Part shown: one piece after another, positions 59,028 to 64,000 of the stretch
Layout of the letters: each line of letters opens with the position of its first letter
Numbering within the stretch: the first letter of the stretch is position 1
Origin: Sphingomonas carotinifaciens
GTDB lineage: Bacteria; Pseudomonadota; Alphaproteobacteria; Sphingomonadales; Sphingomonadaceae
Direction: 5' to 3'
DNA length: 64,000 bases
Assembly: GCF_009789535.1 (NCBI RefSeq)
Contig: NZ_WSUT01000005.1
Span: 1 to 64,000 of the forward strand
Notes under the pieces: generated by a model
The model's input: the letters and a program-made list of their open reading frames with translations, nothing else
The model's database searches: none
What the model was told of the DNA's origin: nothing
Position numbers and translations under genes: made by a program

Positions 59028-61959
59028 GCGACACCACCGCGTCGCACCGGTCGCACAGGCCGCCATCGGCGCTCACCTCGGGCAGGTGCCGCCAGCAGCG
59101 CCCGCACTTGGCGTAGTCGGTGCGCGACACGCTCACGCCGTCGCCGGGGCGGACCGCCGCGACGATGAACGCCTCGGCCAGCGCATCCTCGTCCAGCGGC
59201 AGCGCCGGCACGGACACCTCCGCCTCCAGCGACGACCGCACGGTCTTTTCACGGCGCAGCGGCTCGATCGCCTCGGTCACCCGCGTGCGCAGCGACCGCA
59301 CCTCGGCCCAGCGCGTTGACAGCGCATCGTCCCCCGGCAGGGCCGGCAGCTCGGGCCATTCCAGCAGGTGCACCGATCCGTCCTCGGACGGATAGCGCGC
59401 CTGCCACACCTCTTCGGCGGTGAAGCAGATGATCGGCGCGGCATAACGGACCAGCGCGTGGAACAGCGTGTCGAGCACGGTGCGATAGGCACGACGGCGC
59501 AGCGAGTCGGCCGCATCGCAGTAGAGCGCGTCCTTGCGGATATCGAAGAAGAAGGCCGACAGGTCCTCGTTCGCGAAATCGGTCAGCGCGCGTAAGTAGC
59601 GGTTGAACTCGAACGCATCCGCCGCCGAGCGCAATTCGGCGTCCAGCTGCCCGAGCAGCGCCAGCACATAGCGCTCCAGCTCCGGCATCGCCTCCACCGC
59701 GACGCGCTCTTCCTCCGCAAACCCGTCCAGCGCACCGAGCAGATAGCGGAAAGTGTTGCGCAGCTTGCGATAGCTGTCCGATGCAGTCGCCAGCACTTCC
59801 TTGCCGATGCGGACGTCCTCGAAATAATCGACCGAGGCCACCCAGATGCGCAGGATGTCGGCACCCGACTCGCCGATCACCTTCAACGGATCGACGACGT
59901 TGCCCAGCGACTTGGACATCTTGCGGCCCTGCCCGTCGAGCGCGAAGCCGTGGGTCAGTACCGCGTCATAGGGCGCCCGCCCCCGCGTGCCGCAGCTCTC
60001 CAGCAGCGACGACTGGAACCAGCCGCGATGCTGGTCGGACCCCTCGACATACAGGTTTGCGCGCGTTCCCTCGCCGAACCGCGCCTCCACCACGAAGGCG
60101 TGGGTTGAACCCGAATCGAACCACACGTCGAGAATGTCGTTGACCGGCTCATATTCGGCCAGATCATAGCCGCTGCCCAGCAGCGCCTGATGATCGGCGG
60201 TGAACCACGCATCCGCCCCGCCTTCGCGGAAGGCCTCCACGATCCGCGCATTGACCGCCGGATCGTTCAGATACTCGCCCGTCGCGCGGTGCACGTAGAG
60301 CGCGATCGGCACGCCCCAGGCGCGCTGGCGGCTGATCACCCAGTCGGGCCGCCCTTCGACCATCGACCGGATACGGTTCTCGGCACGCGCCGGCACCCAC
60401 CGCGTCCGCCCGATCGCATCCAGCGCGGTTTCGCGCAGCGTGGCACCGTTGCCCTGGGCATGGCCAAGTTGCAGGTCGGCCGGGTCACCGGTGGTCAGAA
60501 CAGGAGCGGCGCGCTCAGCCTGCTCGGCGCGGTCCATCGGAATGAACCACTGCGGCGTCGCGCGAAAGATCACCTTCGCCTTGGACCGCCACGAATGCGG
60601 ATAGCTGTGCTTGAAGTCGTCCGACGCCGCCAGCAGCGCGCCGGCATCGCGCAGGTCCGAACAGATCGGCCCATCGGATGCGACGAACTTCTTGTTGATC
60701 ACCGATCCCTGGCCACCCAGCCAGGCCCAGTCCGCACGGTACAGCCCCGCGCCATCGACTGCGAACACCGGCTCGATCCCATGCGCCTTGCACAGCAGGA
60801 AGTCGTCCTCGCCGTGATCGGGCGCCATGTGGACCAGACCCGTACCCGCATCGGTGGTGACGAATTCGCCCGGCAGCATCGGCCGAGGCTTGGCGAAGAA
60901 GCCGCCGAGCGCGTGCATCGGGTGGCGGACGACGGCGCCGGCGAGTTGCTTCCCGGTGCCATTCCAAACGGCTCGCAAAACGGGGAAGAACAGGCCACCC
61001 TTATCCAGCGAGATTTGCTTGGAGAGCCGGTCCTTGAACTGATCGACCAAAGCCTCCGCGATAACGAACCGCCGGCCCGACCATGCCGAATGCGCCTCGA
61101 TCAGTCGCTGGACATTGGGCTCGACGTTGCTGCCGACTTCCCCGACGCTGACGATTTCGACAGCGACATAATTGATCGCTTCGCCATAGGCCAAAGCTTG
61201 GTTCACCGGGATCGTCCACGGCGTCGTCGTCCAGATCACCGCATGCGCGCCGACCAGGTCCGGCGCGTTCGGCGCTTCCACGATCTCGAACCCGACATCG
61301 ATCTGGGTCGAGACGATATCCTCATACTCGACCTCGGCCTCGGCCAGCGCGGTCTTTTCCACCGGCGACCACATCACCGGCTTGGCGCCGCGATAAAGCT
61401 GCCCCGACTCGGCAAACTTCAACAGCTCGCCGACGATCGTCGCTTCCGCGGCATAGGTCATCGTCAGATACGGGTCGGCCCAATCGCCCATTACCCCCAG
61501 CCGCTCGAACTGCGCGCGCTGCACGCCGACCCATTTGTCGGCATAGGCGCGGCATTCGGCGCGGAACTGCGCGACCGGCACCTCGTCCTTGTTCTGCTTC
61601 TTGGCGCGGTAGGCTTCCTCGACCTTCCACTCGATCGGCAGGCCATGACAGTCCCAGCCGGGCACATAGGGCGCGTCCTTACCGGCCAGGGTCTGCGAAC
61701 GGACGATGATGTCCTTCAGCACCTTGTTCATGGCGTGACCCATATGGATGTCGCCATTGGCGTAGGGCGGGCCGTCATGCAGGATGAAGCGCTCGCGTCC
61801 CTGCCGCTCGGCGCGCAGCCGCTGGTACAGCCCGATCTTCGCCCAGCGCTCCAGGATCGCCGGCTCCTTGGCGGCAAGCCCGGCCTTCATGGGGAAATCG
61901 GTCTTCGGCAGGAAGACGGTGTCGCGCCAATCCTTGGCGGCCTCGGGCGTGTCGGTCAT
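59020..61959 (-). CDS. ileS: Isoleucyl-tRNA synthetase
   Basis: 979 aa, start MTDTPEAAKDWRDTVFLPKTDFPMKAG. Class I synthetase: HIGH-type PYANGDIHMGHAMNK, the editing CP1 domain (about 200-400, including VIWTTTPWTIPVNQALAY), KMSKS in GRKMSKSLGNVVDP, the anticodon domain, and a C-terminal zinc module CGRCWRHLPEVSADGGLCDRC. The length and zinc module fit the bacterial type I enzyme. Confidence 0.98.
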   Translation of the reverse strand: MTDTPEAAKDWRDTVFLPKTDFPMKAGLAAKEPAILERWAKIGLYQRLRAERQGRERFILHDGPPYANGDIHMGHAMNKVLKDIIVRSQTLAGKDAPYVPGWDCHGLPIEWKVEEAYRAKKQNKDEVPVAQFRAECRAYADKWVGVQRAQFERLGVMGDWADPYLTMTYAAEATIVGELLKFAESGQLYRGAKPVMWSPVEKTALAEAEVEYEDIVSTQIDVGFEIVEAPNAPDLVGAHAVIWTTTPWTIPVNQALAYGEAINYVAVEIVSVGEVGSNVEPNVQRLIEAHSAWSGRRFVIAEALVDQFKDRLSKQISLDKGGLFFPVLRAVWNGTGKQLAGAVVRHPMHALGGFFAKPRPMLPGEFVTTDAGTGLVHMAPDHGEDDFLLCKAHGIEPVFAVDGAGLYRADWAWLGGQGSVINKKFVASDGPICSDLRDAGALLAASDDFKHSYPHSWRSKAKVIFRATPQWFIPMDRAEQAERAAPVLTTGDPADLQLGHAQGNGATLRETALDAIGRTRWVPARAENRIRSMVEGRPDWVISRQRAWGVPIALYVHRATGEYLNDPAVNARIVEAFREGGADAWFTADHQALLGSGYDLAEYEPVNDILDVWFDSGSTHAFVVEARFGEGTRANLYVEGSDQHRGWFQSSLLESCGTRGRAPYDAVLTHGFALDGQGRKMSKSLGNVVDPLKVIGESGADILRIWVASVDYFEDVRIGKEVLATASDSYRKLRNTFRYLLGALDGFAEEERVAVEAMPELERYVLALLGQLDAELRSAADAFEFNRYLRALTDFANEDLSAFFFDIRKDALYCDAADSLRRRAYRTVLDTLFHALVRYAAPIICFTAEEVWQARYPSEDGSVHLLEWPELPALPGDDALSTRWAEVRSLRTRVTEAIEPLRREKTVRSSLEAEVSVPALPLDEDALAEAFIVAAVRPGDGVSVSRTDYAKCGRCWRHLPEVSADGGLCDRCDAVVSHG

Positions 61960-62022
61960 AAGTCTGCCGCCCTTAGCGGCTTTGCCGGGCGCCGTCAGCC
62001 CTTCAGAATCAGGCCCGCGAAA

Positions 62023-62949
62023 TCAGGCGCGCAGGATCGCTCCGGCGCGGGCACAGTCAGCATCCATCTGCGCCACCAGCGCGTCCAGGCTGTCGAACTT
62101 CGCCTCGGGCCGCAGATAGTCGACCAGTTCCACCTCGATCCGCTCGCCGTACAGGTCGCCGGCAAAGTCGAAGAAATGCGGCTCCAGCAATTCCTTGGGC
62201 GGGTCGAAACTCGGCCGGATGCCCAGATTGGCCGCGCCGTCCAGCACGCGCCCGTCCGCCAGCCGCCCGCGCACCGCATAGATGCCGTAGGCCGGGCGCA
62301 GATATTTGCCCATGTCGACATTGGCGGTGGGGTAGCCGATCGTGCGCCCCACCTTGTCGCCGTGCTGCACCAATCCTTGGATCGCGAACGGCCGGGTCAG
62401 CAGCCGTGCCGCGGCGCGCGCCTCGCCCAGGCGCAGGTGCGCGCGGATGCGGCTGGAGGATACCGGCTCTCCGTCCAGCGTCACCGGGCCGATCGCCTGC
62501 GTCGAAAAGCCGTGCACGGCACCCAGCGCGCGCAGGATCGCGACATTGCCGCTCTTGCGTGCGCCGAAGGTGAAATCCTCTCCCGTCACCACCCCGCCGA
62601 CGCGCAAGCGCTCCATCAGCCGCTCGGTGACGAACGCTTCCGCCGACAGCGCCGCGAGCGCTTCGTCGAAGCGGAACACCACCATCGCATCGGCGCCGGC
62701 CTCCGCGAACAACCGCGCGCGCTGTGCCAGCGTGGTCAGGCGAAAGGGCGGCGTGTCCGGTCGGAACAGGCGCACCGGATGCGGGTCGAAGGTCGCGACG
62801 ATCGCCGGTCGCCCCTCGCCCCGCGCGCGCGCCACCGCCGCCCCGACCACCGCCTGATGACCAAGGTGAAACCCATCGAAATTGCCGAGCGCGACGATCC
62901 CGCCGGCCAGCATCGGCGGAACGGGCGCGTCACCGTCAAGACGCTGCAT
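62023..62949 (-). CDS. ribF: Bifunctional riboflavin kinase/FAD synthetase
   Basis: 308 aa from MQRLDGDAPVPPMLAGGIVALGNFDGFHLGHQ. N-terminal FMN adenylyltransferase domain has GNFDGFHLGHQ and the SSSRIR loop after EDFTFG. C-terminal flavokinase domain has RTIGYPTANV and the LDGAANLGIRPSF segment. It makes FMN and FAD. It follows folA by 22 bp and precedes ileS by 63 bp on the same strand, the alphaproteobacterial operon order. Confidence 0.96.
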   Translation of the reverse strand: MQRLDGDAPVPPMLAGGIVALGNFDGFHLGHQAVVGAAVARARGEGRPAIVATFDPHPVRLFRPDTPPFRLTTLAQRARLFAEAGADAMVVFRFDEALAALSAEAFVTERLMERLRVGGVVTGEDFTFGARKSGNVAILRALGAVHGFSTQAIGPVTLDGEPVSSSRIRAHLRLGEARAAARLLTRPFAIQGLVQHGDKVGRTIGYPTANVDMGKYLRPAYGIYAVRGRLADGRVLDGAANLGIRPSFDPPKELLEPHFFDFAGDLYGERIEVELVDYLRPEAKFDSLDALVAQMDADCARAGAILRA

Positions 62950-62971
62950 GGCGCGCGCTATAGAACGCCCG

Positions 62972-63442
62972 TCACCCGCGCACCAGCGTGACGTAGCTGT
63001 ACGCCGGCCGGTCGCCCTCCGCGCCGTGATCCTCGCGCGCCACCTCGCGCCAGCCGGTGAACGGCGGCACCACCGCATCCCCCTCCGGCGCGCCGTGCAC
63101 CTCGGTCAGTTCGATCCGGTCGGCCCGTGCCTCGAACAGCGCGAACACCTCCGCCCCGCCGATCACCGCGACCTCGCCCCCGCCCACCAGCGCGAGTGCC
63201 GCCTCGACATCATGCGCCACCTCCGCGCCCGCCGCCCGCCACGCCGGATCGCGCGTCAACACGATATGCCGCCGCCCGGGCAGCGGCGCCGGGAAGCTTT
63301 CGAACGTCTTGCGCCCCATCACCATCGGCTTGCCCATGGTCAGCGCCTTGAAGCGCTTCAGGTCGGCCGGGATGTGCCAGGGCAGCGCCCCGTCGCGCCC
63401 GATCACACCGTTTTCCGCGCGGGCCAGCACCATCACGATCAT
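62972..63442 (-). CDS. folA: Dihydrofolate reductase
   Basis: 156 aa. Typical [53 protein letters not shown], then [10 protein letters not shown], and [23 protein letters not shown]. It regenerates tetrahydrofolate used by ThyA. The start overlaps the thyA stop by 4 bp (ATGA). Confidence 0.96.
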   Translation of the reverse strand: MIVMVLARAENGVIGRDGALPWHIPADLKRFKALTMGKPMVMGRKTFESFPAPLPGRRHIVLTRDPAWRAAGAEVAHDVEAALALVGGGEVAVIGGAEVFALFEARADRIELTEVHGAPEGDAVVPPFTGWREVAREDHGAEGDRPAYSYVTLVRG

Positions 63443-64000
63443 ATCGCCACCGGCGCCTTGATATGGGCCTGCGCCACATAATCGTGCAGCACGAAATCCT
63501 CCGCCTCATACCCGTCGATCGCATCCGGCCGGCGGGTGATCTCCAGCCGCGGCAGCGCGCCCGGTTCGCGCGCCAGTTGCGTGCGCGCCTGTTCCAGATG
63601 GTTCAGGTACAGGTGGCAATCGCCGCCGGTCCAGATGAACTCGCCCACCTCCAGCCCGCATTGCTGCGCCAGCATATGGGTGAGCAGCGCATAGGAAGCG
63701 ATGTTGAACGGCACCCCCAGAAAGATGTCCGCCGATCGCTGATACAGTTGCAGCGACAGCCGCCCGTCCGCGACATGCGTCTGGAACAGGCAGTGGCACG
63801 GCGCCAGCGCCATCGCATGCAGGTCGCCGGGGTTCCACGCGGTCACGATCTGCCGGCGCGAGGCGGGCTGGGTGCGAATCTGTTCCACCAGCTCCCGGAT
63901 CTGGTCGATATGCCGCCCGTCGGCCGCCACCCAGTCGCGCCACTGCTTGCCGTAAACCGGCCCGAGATCGCCCTCGGCATCCGCCCACTCGTCCCAGATC
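63439..64000 (-). CDS. thyA: Thymidylate synthase (5' end outside window)
   Basis: The frame runs to the right edge, with the last coding bases giving the [13 protein letters not shown] segment, so the N-terminus is missing. ThyA makes dTMP from dUMP with methylene-THF. The active Cys is in [38 protein letters not shown] and [13 protein letters not shown] are family segments. folA overlaps its end, so dTMP synthesis and folate recycling are coupled. Confidence 0.97.
   Translation of the reverse strand, partial: IWDEWADAEGDLGPVYGKQWRDWVAADGRHIDQIRELVEQIRTQPASRRQIVTAWNPGDLHAMALAPCHCLFQTHVADGRLSLQLYQRSADIFLGVPFNIASYALLTHMLAQQCGLEVGEFIWTGGDCHLYLNHLEQARTQLAREPGALPRLEITRRPDAIDGYEAEDFVLHDYVAQAHIKAPVAI

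Overview
The window is GC-rich, densely packed chromosomal DNA from an alphaproteobacterium, most likely a Sphingomonas-like member of the Sphingomonadaceae. Support for this comes from the overall gene content, the class I RNR pair without ATP cones, the hflK-hflC-Do protease cluster, the TorF-type porin, several sphingomonad-style small exported proteins, and an alphaproteobacterial LexA direct-repeat box. No rRNA, tRNA, CRISPR array, prophage or complete insertion sequence is visible. Both ends cut through genes: a catalase on the left and thymidylate synthase on the right.

Layout. 1-9.7 kb: catalase, sorbosone-dehydrogenase-like protein, PHA-system protein, lnt-metK with an AT-rich palindrome between them, PAP2 phosphatase, trmB, a PHB-depolymerase-type esterase and a coiled-coil protein. 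9.7-22.5 kb: FemAB-like acetyltransferase, a DUF2721-DUF4345 pair, amidase, metallo-beta-lactamase-fold hydrolase, M20 amidohydrolase, DUF1275 membrane protein, uvrB, PRC-barrel protein, a lipoprotein, an 18-codon gene with an exceptionally long Shine-Dalgarno match beside a structured RNA, a GNAT protein and class I fumarase. 22.6-31.7 kb: a GGDEF-EAL-PilZ signalling protein, a YdcZ-type transporter, then nrdA and nrdB. These two are separated by 1.1 kb that holds a frameshifted DUF559 endonuclease bracketed by inverted palindromic repeats, a DUF2171 gene and a small membrane protein. A short lower-GC patch and two small nuclease genes follow nrdB.

31.8-42.5 kb: outer-membrane beta-barrel protein, very acidic protein, Bcr/CflA efflux pump, 2OG-Fe(II) oxygenase, HerA-like ATPase (DUF853), Do-type protease, hflC, hflK, Mrp ATPase and a CoA-binding protein. 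42.5-47.3 kb: four consecutive small exported proteins of unknown function, at least three related by a spaced-cysteine motif, then acyl-CoA dehydrogenase, an SDR and a secreted hypothetical. 47.5-58.0 kb: OPT transporter, GH130 protein plus a two-domain GT4 protein, queF, then sseA-metC-mscS and a TorF-like porin. 58.1-64.0 kb: a leftward housekeeping run thyA-folA-ribF-ileS-lspA-DUF3035 with short or overlapping junctions.

How genes work together. nrdA/nrdB, thyA and folA serve DNA precursor supply. nrdA carries a perfect LexA box and a DnaA box upstream, tying it to damage response and perhaps replication. lnt, lspA and several lipoproteins belong to lipoprotein maturation. HflK, HflC and the Do protease belong to envelope quality control. 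metK has a candidate methionine-cycle operator. The least explained material is the repeat-bracketed DUF559 cassette, the 18-aa gene with its RNA structure, and the four-gene exported cluster.
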